Positions 24,684 to 32,466 of a DNA stretch of 64,000 bases are shown in pieces. The notes beneath the pieces are model-generated. The model was not told the DNA's origin and made no database searches. It was given only the letters and a program-made list of their open reading frames with translations. The translations under genes were made by a program, and so were the position numbers. The DNA is from Prevotella sp. (GTDB taxonomy: Bacteria > Bacteroidota > Bacteroidia > Bacteroidales > Bacteroidaceae), in NCBI GenBank assembly GCA_017557185.1, contig JAFZAP010000014.1, forward strand, positions 1 through 64,000. The letters are read 5' to 3'. The number at the start of each line of letters is the position of its first letter. The stretch's first letter is position 1.

Positions 24684-24714
24684 TTTGTATTTCGCTCACT
24701 TATTCGTACCTTTG
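24684..24714 (+). promoter_or_regulatory. Promoter of the nagB operon, conserved-spacer class
   Basis: TTTG (24684-24687), 19-nt spacer TATTTCGCTCACTTATTCG, TACCTTTG (24707-24714). The ATG follows at 24764, leaving a leader of about 45 nt. It lies head-to-head with the degenerate minus-strand copy at 24625-24655. Confidence 0.82.
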
Positions 24715-24763
24715 CATAATATTCTAGGTAACAACACTTAAGTAATAATTTATTAGTAACGTT

Positions 24764-25555
24764 ATGAGAGTAATTATTGAACCGGATTATGAGCAGCTGT
24801 CACGCTGGGCTGCCGAGTATGTAATCAAGCGAATCAACGAGTTTAATCCTACCCCCGACCACAAGTTTGTGTTGGGACTTCCCACAGGTTCATCGCCCAT
24901 CGGCATGTACCGTAACTTGGTGAAAGCCAACAAGGAAGGCCGCGTTTCGTTCAAGAATGTGTTGACCTTCAACATGGACGAATATGTAGGTCTGCCTGAA
25001 GAGCATCCCGAGAGCTATCACTCATTCATGGCAACCAATTTGTTCAATCATATCGACTGTCCGAAAGAGAATATCCATATCTTGAATGGAAATGCCGAAG
25101 ACCTCGAGGCTGAGTGTGCTCACTACGAGGAGATGATCGCTGAGGCTGGCGGCGTCGACCTGTTCATTGGCGGCATCGGCCCCGACGGCCACATTGCCTT
25201 CAACGAGCCGTTCTCATCGCTTGTGTCGCGCACCCGTCAGAAGACGCTCACCACCGATACCATCATTGCCAACTCGCGCTTCTTTGAGGGCGATGTGAAC
25301 AAGGTTCCCAAGACCGCTCTGACCGTTGGCGTAGGAACCGTGATGGATGCTCGCGAGGTGATGATTCTCGTCAACGGCCATGCTAAGACGCGAGCCCTGC
25401 AGGCTGCCATCGAAGGTCCTGTATCACAGGCGTGGACCATCAGTGCCCTGCAGCAGCACCCCCACGGCATCATCGTGTGCGACGAGGCCGCTGCCGACGA
25501 GCTGAAGGTGGCTACCTACAAATACTTCAAGGACATCGAGAAAGATAATCTGTAA
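24764..25555 (+). CDS. nagB: Glucosamine-6-phosphate deaminase
   Basis: Converts glucosamine-6-phosphate to fructose-6-phosphate and ammonia, feeding amino sugars into glycolysis. The 263-residue protein matches the hexameric family in length and signatures: [16 protein letters not shown] (phosphate loop), NMDEYVGL with the catalytic Asp, and [14 protein letters not shown] with the active-site Asp, His and Glu. It begins 50 nt after its promoter's -7 box. The following gene encodes a degenerate version of the same domain, so this is the copy expected to carry the deaminase activity. Confidence 0.96.
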   Translation: MRVIIEPDYEQLSRWAAEYVIKRINEFNPTPDHKFVLGLPTGSSPIGMYRNLVKANKEGRVSFKNVLTFNMDEYVGLPEEHPESYHSFMATNLFNHIDCPKENIHILNGNAEDLEAECAHYEEMIAEAGGVDLFIGGIGPDGHIAFNEPFSSLVSRTRQKTLTTDTIIANSRFFEGDVNKVPKTALTVGVGTVMDAREVMILVNGHAKTRALQAAIEGPVSQAWTISALQQHPHGIIVCDEAAADELKVATYKYFKDIEKDNL

Positions 25556-25562
25556 GCCTTTG

Positions 25563-25601
25563 CCCCCAGCCCTCCCCCCACGGGGAGGGTGAGGGTAGGG
25601 G
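25563..25601. repeat. GC-rich palindromic repeat, copy D (intergenic)
   Basis: CCCCCAGCCCTCCCCCCACG, then GGGAGGGTGAGGGTAGGGG. It lies between nagB and the NagB-PIG-L gene. The CCCTCCCC/GGGGAGGG inverted core could form a hairpin in the nagB operon mRNA. Confidence 0.6.
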
Positions 25602-25652
25602 ATTACCCTATACCCCCATCACTACCTTTTAAACCAATTTAACCTTATTATC

Positions 25653-27644
25653 ATGCGACTAAACCTGAGTTCCCAAATCGTACTGAACAAAGTACCCGAA
25701 GCCTTCTACCGTCCGTTGACAGCCGTCGACCGTAGCGAGATTACGCGAATGGAGAAGCTGCCCACAGAGATTTATCCGAAGATGGAGGAGGCAGCAGAGG
25801 CTGTAGCCTACGATATCATCGAAGAAATCAAGCAGAAACAGCGCGAAGGCAAATATTGCGTGCTCGGCCTGGGCACCGGCACCTCGCTCACACCCGTCTA
25901 TGAAGAGCTCATCCGCCGCCACAAGAAGGAAGGCGTCAGCTTCCAGAATGTCGTGGTCTTCAATGCCTATGAATACTATCCCATTACACCAGAGACACAG
26001 CACACCGCCTTGCAGTTGCTTCATGAGCGATTCCTCGACCATGTGGACATTGACCGCCAGAACATATTCTCGCTCGATGGCTCAGTGGCTCAGGAGCGTG
26101 TGCAACAGCATTGCCGTCTCTACGAACAGCGCATCAAGACGTTTGGTGGCATTGATGTTATGCTACTGGGTATTGGTCGCATGGGAAACATCGCTACCAA
26201 TGAGCCGGGCTCGTCGATCAACTCGCCGTCGCGCATCATCCTGATCGACGCCACTTCGCGCGAGGAGATGTCGCGCAGCATGAACAGCAGCGAACTGGTT
26301 CCGCCGTGTTCTGTCACGATGGGTATCGCTACCATCCTTGCTTCCCGCCGCATCTATCTGACGGCATGGGGCGAGGGTAAGGCAGAGATTATCCAGAAGA
26401 CTGTTGAGGGACCCATCACCGACCAGATTCCTGCCACCTTCCTGCAGACGCACAACGATGTGCATGTGGTCACCGACCTCGCTGCAGCAGGTAAGCTGAC
26501 ACGCATCGTGCACCCGTGGCTCGTCACTTCGCTGGAGTGGACCGACAAACTCGTGCGCTCGGCTCTGGTGTGGCTCTGTCAGAAAACGGGCAAGCCCATC
26601 CTGAAGCTTACCAACAAGGACTACAACGAGAACGGTCTTTCCGAACTGCTGGCTCTCTATGGTTCTGCCTATAATGCCAACATCAAGATTTTCAACGACT
26701 TACAGCATACCATCACGGGCTGGCCAGGTGGCAAGCCCAATGCTGACGACACCTATCGCCCCGAGCGTGCAAAGCCATTCCCGAAGCGAGTGATTATCTT
26801 CTCTCCGCATCCCGACGACGACGTCATCTCGATGGGTGGCACGCTGCAACGACTCGTGGCACAAGGTCATGAGGTGCACGTGGCCTACGAGACTTCCGGC
26901 AATATCGCTGTGGGTGATGAGGAGGTGACTCGCTTCATGCATTTCATCAACGGCTTCAACCAGATCTTCGGTGACGGCAAGGATGATATGATCAATAAGA
27001 AGTATGCCGAGATCAAGTCTTTCCTTGCCGAGAAGAAAGAAGGCGACATCGATACGCGCGACATCTTGACCATCAAGGGACTCATCCGTCGTGGCGAGGC
27101 CCGTACCGCCAGCACTTACAGTCAGATTCCACTCGAGCGCGTCCACTTCCTTGACCTTCCGTTCTATGAGAGTGGAAAGATTGAGAAACTGCCTATGACT
27201 GAGAAGGACGTGGCCATCGTGCAGAAGTTCATCAGCGACATCAAGCCTCACCAGATATACGTGGCAGGCGACCTCGCCGACCCGCACGGCACCCATCGTA
27301 AGTGTACCGATGCTGTGCTGGCTGCCATCGATGAAGAGAAGAAAGATGGTGCCGAGTGGCTAAAGGACTGCCGCATATGGATGTATCGTGGTGCTTGGGC
27401 CGAGTGGGAAATCGAGAACATTGAGATGTGTGTGCCCATGTCGCCTGAGGAGCTGCGCGCTAAGCGAAACTCCATTCTGAAGCATCAGTCGCAGATGGAA
27501 AGTGCACCGTTCCTGGGCAACGACGAGCGTCTGTTCTGGCAGCGGGCTGAAGACCGCAACCGCGGAACCGCCAAACTCTACGACGACCTCGGCCTGGCTT
27601 GTTACGAGGCTATGGAAGCCTTCGTGGAATACAAACCCTTGTAA
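25653..27644 (+). CDS. Degenerate NagB-like domain fused to PIG-L/LmbE deacetylase
   Basis: A 663-residue cytoplasmic fusion. Residues about 30-290 have the NagB fold (LGLGTGTSLTPVYEELI for the sugar-phosphate loop), but key deaminase residues are changed. The catalytic Asp of NMDEY is Tyr106 (NAYEY), and PDGH of the active-site loop is RMGN, placing Met177 and Asn179 where Asp and His belong; Glu184 is kept. Residues about 380-640 are a PIG-L/LmbE zinc deacetylase with an intact metal motif SPHPDDDVISMGG (His386, Asp388, Asp389) and a later DPHGTHRKC. The likely chemistry is therefore N-deacetylation of a GlcNAc-type substrate, with the NagB part as sugar-phosphate sensor or scaffold. It is 97 nt after nagB. 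Confidence 0.88.
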   Translation: MRLNLSSQIVLNKVPEAFYRPLTAVDRSEITRMEKLPTEIYPKMEEAAEAVAYDIIEEIKQKQREGKYCVLGLGTGTSLTPVYEELIRRHKKEGVSFQNVVVFNAYEYYPITPETQHTALQLLHERFLDHVDIDRQNIFSLDGSVAQERVQQHCRLYEQRIKTFGGIDVMLLGIGRMGNIATNEPGSSINSPSRIILIDATSREEMSRSMNSSELVPPCSVTMGIATILASRRIYLTAWGEGKAEIIQKTVEGPITDQIPATFLQTHNDVHVVTDLAAAGKLTRIVHPWLVTSLEWTDKLVRSALVWLCQKTGKPILKLTNKDYNENGLSELLALYGSAYNANIKIFNDLQHTITGWPGGKPNADDTYRPERAKPFPKRVIIFSPHPDDDVISMGGTLQRLVAQGHEVHVAYETSGNIAVGDEEVTRFMHFINGFNQIFGDGKDDMINKKYAEIKSFLAEKKEGDIDTRDILTIKGLIRRGEARTASTYSQIPLERVHFLDLPFYESGKIEKLPMTEKDVAIVQKFISDIKPHQIYVAGDLADPHGTHRKCTDAVLAAIDEEKKDGAEWLKDCRIWMYRGAWAEWEIENIEMCVPMSPEELRAKRNSILKHQSQMESAPFLGNDERLFWQRAEDRNRGTAKLYDDLGLACYEAMEAFVEYKPL

Positions 27645-27675
27645 GATGAAGCTTTAGGCTGGCTAATTATTTCCT

Positions 27676-28458
27676 ATGAATAGAGAAATTGACCTGTCAG
27701 TTTCAACATTTGGTGTTGCCCGACAACATCAATACGACGTGGTGATACTTCCCTGGGGGGCAACAGAGCCGCACAACCTGCATCTGCCCTATATGACCGA
27801 CTGCATCCTGTCGCAGGCTGTGGCTGTCGATGCTGCCCAGAGAGCCCTTGACCGCTACGGTGTGCGCTGTATGGTGTTGCCGCCGGTGATGATGGGTTCA
27901 CAGAATCCCGGTCAGCGCGACCTGCCTTTCTGCATCCACTACCGCTACGAGACGCAGCAGGCCATCTTGCGCGACATCGTCGCCTCGCTCAGTCATCAGG
28001 GCATGCGCCGCCTTCTTATCATCAATGGCCACGGCGGCAACTCGTTCAAGCAGATGATAAGGGACCTCTCTATTCCCCGGGAGAGGCAAGGGGTGGGGCT
28101 TCTTATCGCCTCCGCCGAATGGTTTAAGATGGCACCTGCTCGCGACTACTTTGAACATCCTGGCGACCACGCCGATGAGATTGAGACATCAGTCATGATG
28201 CACTACCACCCGGAGTTCGTGCGGCTTGAAGAGGCTGGCGAAGGACGCAGCAAGTCGTTCGCTATCGATGCCCTGCGCGAAGGAAAGGTGTGGATGCCCC
28301 GCCACTGGACGCTCGTCACAGAAGACACTGGCATTGGCAACCCTGCCCTCTCCACAGCTGAGAAGGGCCGCCGCTTCGTCGATGCCTGTGCCGATGGTTT
28401 TGCCCAGTTCCTCCGTGATTTCGCAAAAATCAATAGGCAAGAAGAACTGTATGAATAG
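27676..28458 (+). CDS. Creatininase-family amidohydrolase
   Basis: A 260-residue metal-dependent hydrolase. The family metal residues are visible in PWGATEPHNLHLPYMTD (Glu, His, Asp), INGHGGNS and DHADEIETS. The family includes creatininase, riboflavin/F420 FAPy deformylases and mycofactocin-type enzymes, so creatinine is not implied. Between FKQMIRDL and LLIASAEWF a copy of the GC-rich repeat is translated as SIPRERQGVG, where related proteins have a short loop. It lies 31 nt after the NagB-PIG-L gene, which suggests action on an amide in amino-sugar catabolism. Ends 42 nt before the GH97 gene. Confidence 0.85.
   Translation: MNREIDLSVSTFGVARQHQYDVVILPWGATEPHNLHLPYMTDCILSQAVAVDAAQRALDRYGVRCMVLPPVMMGSQNPGQRDLPFCIHYRYETQQAILRDIVASLSHQGMRRLLIINGHGGNSFKQMIRDLSIPRERQGVGLLIASAEWFKMAPARDYFEHPGDHADEIETSVMMHYHPEFVRLEEAGEGRSKSFAIDALREGKVWMPRHWTLVTEDTGIGNPALSTAEKGRRFVDACADGFAQFLRDFAKINRQEELYE
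28068..28101. repeat. GC-rich palindromic repeat, copy E (inside the creatininase-family gene)
   Basis: CTCTATTCCCCGGGAGAGGC, then AAGGGGTGGGGCTT. It keeps the GGGGTGGGGCTT tail of copy C and a decayed inverted core, read in frame by the gene. Confidence 0.65.
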
Positions 28459-28500
28459 AATGACGGATAAATTACCAATCAAATAAACAGACTTTACAAA

Positions 28501-30582
28501 ATGAAGAAGCTATTCCTTTGCTTGGCCCTGTTCTCCTCGATGGTGGCACAGGCCGACGACAAGACAGTGAGCTCGCCCGACGGACGACTCCAAGTGACAA
28601 TCGCCTGCAACAACGGACACGCCACCTATGCCGTGAGCTACGACGGCACGCAGGTCGTGAAGCCCTCTGCGCTGGGCCTCGTCACCAATCTCGGTGACTT
28701 CACCAGCGGACTCACTATGCAGGAGAAGGCCAGCCAGATGTCCATCAACAACCGTTACAAGCTTACACAGTCGAAGCGCACCGAGGTCGACTACAAGGCC
28801 AACCGCCTGCAGGTGGATTTCAACACTGAGAAGCGAGTCCCCATGAGCGTCATCTTCCAAGTGTCGAACAATGACGTGGCATTCTGCTACCAGCTCGGAC
28901 GCGGACCGAGAGATAACCCCAAGTGTGCTATTATCGAGCGCGAGGCAACGGCCTTCAACCTCCTCGACGGCACGACGACCTTCCTCAGCCCGCAAATCAC
29001 TCCGATGACGGGATGGGAGCGCACGAAGCCCAGCTACGAGGAGGACTACGAGGCTGATGCACCGATGACGAAGGCCTCGCACTTCGGCGTGGGCTACACG
29101 TTCCCCTGTCTGTTCAAGTCACCCCTCCCGACCGAAGGGGCCAACGTCTGGATACTCATTTCCGAGACAGGCGTCACCAGCCAGTATTGCGGTGCACGCC
29201 TCAGCGACTATAAACCTGGAACGGGCTATACCGTAGAATATCCGCAGGAAGGTGAGAACAACGGCTTCGGCTCCACGTCGGCCTCGATTATGCTACCCGG
29301 ATTCACCCCATGGCGCACCATCACCGTCGGCAGCACGCTGGCTCCCATCGTTGAGACCACCGTACAGTTCGATGTCGTGGAACCGCTCTACGAACCCTCC
29401 GAGAAATATCAGCCCGGCCGATACACGTGGAGCTGGCTCGTCTGGCAGGACAGTGCCACCACCTACGACGTCCAGGTGCAGATGATAGATCTCTCGGCAG
29501 AAATGGGCTTCGAATACTGCCTCGTCGATGCCCTCTGGGACACGCAGATCGGCTACGACCGCATCGAGGAACTCGCTGCATATGCCAAGTCGAAGAATGT
29601 GAAGCTCATGCTGTGGTACAACAGCAACGGCTCCGAGAATGATGCTCCGCAGGGACCGCGAGGCGTGATGAACAACTCCATCAAGCGCAAGCAGGACATG
29701 GCGTGGATGAAGCGTATCGGTGTGAAAGCCATTAAGGTCGACTTCTTCGGCGGCGACAAGCAGGAGACCATGCGTCTCTACGAGGACATCCTCAGCGATG
29801 CCAACGACTTCGGTATTCAGTGCATCTTCCATGGCTGCACGCTGCCCCGCGGCTGGGAGCGCATGTATCCCAACTATGTAGGCTCCGAGGCTGCACTCGC
29901 CAGCGAGAACGTATATTTCTCCGACTATCATGCCCGCCAGGAAGGCTTCGAGATGTCTATGCATCCCTTCTCGCGCAATGCCGTGGGCTCCTTCGACTGG
30001 GGCGGCATGATGATGAACCGCTATATGAGCCGCGACAACAAAAGCCGCCACCAGCGCTTCACCGGCGACATCTTCGAGCTTGCTACCGCCATCACCAATC
30101 AGGTCAGCGTGAACTGCGTGGCGATGTATCCCAACAACCTCGAGGAGCTGCCACAGTTTGAACTCGACTTCCTGCGCCAGGTGCCCACCACGTGGACAGA
30201 GACCCGTTACATCGACGGCTACCCCACACGCTATGCCGTCATCGCCCGTAAGGCCACCAACGGAAAGTGGTATGTCGGCGGCATCAACGGCACCAACGCC
30301 CCGATGACGCTCACCCTCAACCTGCCGATGTTCGCAGGCAAGACTGTCACCTATTATGTCGACGAACTCGACAAGAAGGCTCAGAAGACTCAGCAGGCAG
30401 CAGCGAAGGCCGCAGAAAAGGCCGCGAAGGCAGCCCCACAGACTCCCGGTCCGCGTGGAAGGAATCGCGTCACCCTGCCTCCCTATTGGCCCACCCCAGC
30501 CATGAAGACGCTGAAGGTCGATGCGAAAGGCCAGGCCCGCGTCACCCTCCAGCCCATGGGTGGTCTGGTCATTGTGGAATAG
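28501..30582 (+). CDS. GH97-family glycoside hydrolase, retaining-type
   Basis: A 693-residue exported alpha-glycosidase; signal peptide MKKLFLCLALFSSMVAQADD. The N-terminal GH97 beta-sandwich includes VSSPDGRLQVTIA. The TIM barrel carries GFEYCLVDALWD, KNVKLMLWYNSNG and GVKAIKVDFFGGDKQE, where Asp414 sits at the nucleophile position of retaining GH97 enzymes; GSEAALASEN (Glu463) is a candidate acid/base. SusB-type inverting members lack the Asp, so an alpha-galactosidase-like activity is more likely than alpha-glucosidase. Two oddities: an SPLPTEG segment from a partial GC-rich repeat, and a Lys/Ala-rich insertion (about residues 625-660, KKAQKTQQAAAKAAEKAAKA) before the last strands. It closes the nagB operon. 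Confidence 0.9.
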   Translation: MKKLFLCLALFSSMVAQADDKTVSSPDGRLQVTIACNNGHATYAVSYDGTQVVKPSALGLVTNLGDFTSGLTMQEKASQMSINNRYKLTQSKRTEVDYKANRLQVDFNTEKRVPMSVIFQVSNNDVAFCYQLGRGPRDNPKCAIIEREATAFNLLDGTTTFLSPQITPMTGWERTKPSYEEDYEADAPMTKASHFGVGYTFPCLFKSPLPTEGANVWILISETGVTSQYCGARLSDYKPGTGYTVEYPQEGENNGFGSTSASIMLPGFTPWRTITVGSTLAPIVETTVQFDVVEPLYEPSEKYQPGRYTWSWLVWQDSATTYDVQVQMIDLSAEMGFEYCLVDALWDTQIGYDRIEELAAYAKSKNVKLMLWYNSNGSENDAPQGPRGVMNNSIKRKQDMAWMKRIGVKAIKVDFFGGDKQETMRLYEDILSDANDFGIQCIFHGCTLPRGWERMYPNYVGSEAALASENVYFSDYHARQEGFEMSMHPFSRNAVGSFDWGGMMMNRYMSRDNKSRHQRFTGDIFELATAITNQVSVNCVAMYPNNLEELPQFELDFLRQVPTTWTETRYIDGYPTRYAVIARKATNGKWYVGGINGTNAPMTLTLNLPMFAGKTVTYYVDELDKKAQKTQQAAAKAAEKAAKAAPQTPGPRGRNRVTLPPYWPTPAMKTLKVDAKGQARVTLQPMGGLVIVE
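29120..29140. repeat. Partial GC-rich palindromic repeat, copy F (inside GH97 gene)
   Basis: CACCCCTCCCGACCGAAGGGG resembles one half of copies A-E and encodes SPLPTEG in the GH97 protein. The match is short and could be chance. Confidence 0.35.
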
Positions 30583-30619
30583 TCATCCATCTGAAGCAGG
30601 GCAAGGGCCCTATACCAAT

Positions 30620-30656
30620 AAAAGCACCGTTCCGTACAACTCGGAGCGGTGCTTTT
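30620..30656. terminator. Bidirectional terminator
   Basis: Stem AAAAGCACCG/CGGTGCTTTT extended by TCCG/CGGA, with A and T runs on each side, between the convergent GH97 gene (+) and the TIM-barrel gene (-). Confidence 0.88.
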
Positions 30657-30680
30657 CTATATAGCCTTTACAAAGAGTTC

Positions 30681-31517
30681 CTACTTCTCAATCTCGTCCC
30701 ACGCTGCCTTCACGTTGGCGATGGACTGTGCAGCATATTTGAGCATGTTGGGTGCACCGAAGTGTTCGATGCAGAACCAGCCATCGTAGCCCGACGAGAG
30801 GAGTTCTGACATTACTTCCTTCAGGGGCATGATGCCTGTGCCGATGACCAGAGAGGCAGAGTCGTGCATTGCCCTCCTGTCCTTGAGGTGTACGTGGTGT
30901 ACACGCTCGCGGAAATGGCGCAGCGCCACCATTACCTCCTCATCGCAGAAGAGATAGTTGCCCGTGTCGAACACGTGATTGAGTTGCGGCGATGCAGCAA
31001 AGAGATGGTCGAGGATGGGTGTGTTGTAACAGATGGCGCGAGGGTTGTCGTAGTCTTCGACCATCACGTCGATGCCTTCCCGCTGGGCAGCCTTGACGAA
31101 TGCCGCAATGCGTGTGCAGGCAGCATCGATGAACTTGCTGTCGGCATCTCTGGGCAGCATGCCGGGCAGCAGCAACAGGCGCGTGTAATCACGGTGATGC
31201 ATGAAGTCGAGCACCTCGCGGACCACCTTCGGCTGCTCACCTCCGATCAGGTTGATGTCGGCAATCGCGCAGGCATGCTGGAATCCCAGACTGTCAAGCA
31301 GGTTCAGCTCTTCGTCGCTCATGGTCACCCTGATGTCGATGCCCTCATAGCCCAGTTGGCGTACGCGTGTTGCCGCCTCCTTGATGCTGATTTTCTCCTG
31401 TTTGGCGATTTCCGCCACGTGGTCGAAGAAAATGGAGATTCGTCGCTGGGCATGAGTCTGCGTAGCGGTCAGCAATACCACCGCCACCAACATGATTATT
31501 CGCATTACTCTCTTCAT
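30681..31517 (-). CDS. Exported TIM-barrel sugar isomerase/epimerase (AP-endonuclease-2 fold)
   Basis: A 278-residue protein of the xylose-isomerase-like TIM-barrel superfamily with signal peptide MKRVMRIIMLVAVVLLTATQTHA. Metal-binding strands typical of the fold are MVEDYDN (Glu), FDTGNYLF (Asp), HHVHLKDR (His) and WFCIEHFG (Glu). Relatives isomerise or epimerise sugars and, in 3-keto-glycoside loci, process oxidised sugars. The ATG at 31517 was chosen because it opens with the signal peptide; a further 26 codons upstream are open but hydrophilic. It is the last gene of the six-gene operon and a distant paralogue of the gene just before it. Confidence 0.82.
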   Translation of the reverse strand: MKRVMRIIMLVAVVLLTATQTHAQRRISIFFDHVAEIAKQEKISIKEAATRVRQLGYEGIDIRVTMSDEELNLLDSLGFQHACAIADINLIGGEQPKVVREVLDFMHHRDYTRLLLLPGMLPRDADSKFIDAACTRIAAFVKAAQREGIDVMVEDYDNPRAICYNTPILDHLFAASPQLNHVFDTGNYLFCDEEVMVALRHFRERVHHVHLKDRRAMHDSASLVIGTGIMPLKEVMSELLSSGYDGWFCIEHFGAPNMLKYAAQSIANVKAAWDEIEK

Positions 31518-31542
31518 AGCAAGTACTTTCTTGGTTTTAGCC

Positions 31543-32466
31543 TTACTTCGCGTATGACGGGCGGACGAAGGGCTGTGATTTGAGGTACTCGGCACAGCGG
31601 CGGACGCCTTCCATTGAATCGATAGTGCCGTCGTTGCCTTCCATCTCTACGACATAGTCCTGCATACCGGCTAAATCGGCATTGCGGAAGATGGCATCGA
31701 AGCCTACGAAGCCACTCTCGCCGAGTTCATAGATGTCCTTGATGTGCAGCATCTTGAAACGTCCGGGATACTTCTTGAAATAGTGGACGGGTCCCTGCTG
31801 CGCCATAATGGCCCAATAGACATCCATCTGCCAGAACATGTTCTCAGCATCGATGTGCTGCATCATGTAGTCGATCCAAACGACGCCCTCCACCTTCTGA
31901 AATTCGTGGGAATGGGAGTGGTAGCCGAAGAGCAGTCCTGCCTCGCGGCATCGGCGTCCCACCTCGTTATAGAAATCGCAGATGGTCTGTCCGTCCTTCA
32001 ACGTCTTCGGTACCTCGCACCACGGGCTCACGATGTATTTCATGCCAGCAGCCTTATGGGCTTTGATGGCTTGCTCCCACCACTTCAGGGCTTCGGTGAA
32101 ATTGTGGCTGGCCAATTCGTCGGCATTGAGGTTGCGCGTGGCGTGCGACGAGATGGGGTTCAGTCCGGCTGCCTCGCAGTCCTTCTTGTACTGCTCGGGC
32201 GAGACTCCATAGAACTTGCCGTCGCCGTAGTTGGCTGCCTCTACGCCTGTATAGCCCATTTCGTGCAGACGTTTGAACACGTCGACGTGGTTCTTGGCGT
32301 AGGTCTCAGCGTTGCCGAGTATATCGCGGATGCTGTAGAGTTGGAGGTTCATCTGCTTCTGTATTACTTGCCGTCTGGGTGTGCCGGCGCGTCGCCATTG
32401 AGCATCAGCCTGCTGGAATGTCAGCAGACCGATGCAAAAAGTGAGGAAAAATCTAAGGAATCTCAT
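31543..32466 (-). CDS. Exported TIM-barrel sugar isomerase/epimerase (paralogue)
   Basis: A 307-residue xylose-isomerase-like TIM-barrel protein with signal peptide MRFLRFFLTFCIGLLTFQQADA. It has MNLQLYSIRDI, YTGVEAANYGDG, ISSHATRN, FGYHSHSHEF with paired His, WQMDVYWA with a metal Asp, and MLHIKDIYELG. The final VVEMEGNDGTI supplies the metal Glu. The same motif set is common in enzymes acting on 3-keto sugars beside Gfo/Idh/MocA oxidoreductases. It overlaps the upstream DUF1080 gene by one nucleotide and is followed 25 nt later by the second TIM-barrel gene. A signal peptide on each makes a periplasmic pathway likely. Confidence 0.85.
   Translation of the reverse strand: MRFLRFFLTFCIGLLTFQQADAQWRRAGTPRRQVIQKQMNLQLYSIRDILGNAETYAKNHVDVFKRLHEMGYTGVEAANYGDGKFYGVSPEQYKKDCEAAGLNPISSHATRNLNADELASHNFTEALKWWEQAIKAHKAAGMKYIVSPWCEVPKTLKDGQTICDFYNEVGRRCREAGLLFGYHSHSHEFQKVEGVVWIDYMMQHIDAENMFWQMDVYWAIMAQQGPVHYFKKYPGRFKMLHIKDIYELGESGFVGFDAIFRNADLAGMQDYVVEMEGNDGTIDSMEGVRRCAEYLKSQPFVRPSYAK

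Noticed and set aside
27676-28458. True creatininase
   Set aside because: Family motifs are present, but the family is broad, and the amino-sugar operon makes creatinine an unlikely substrate.
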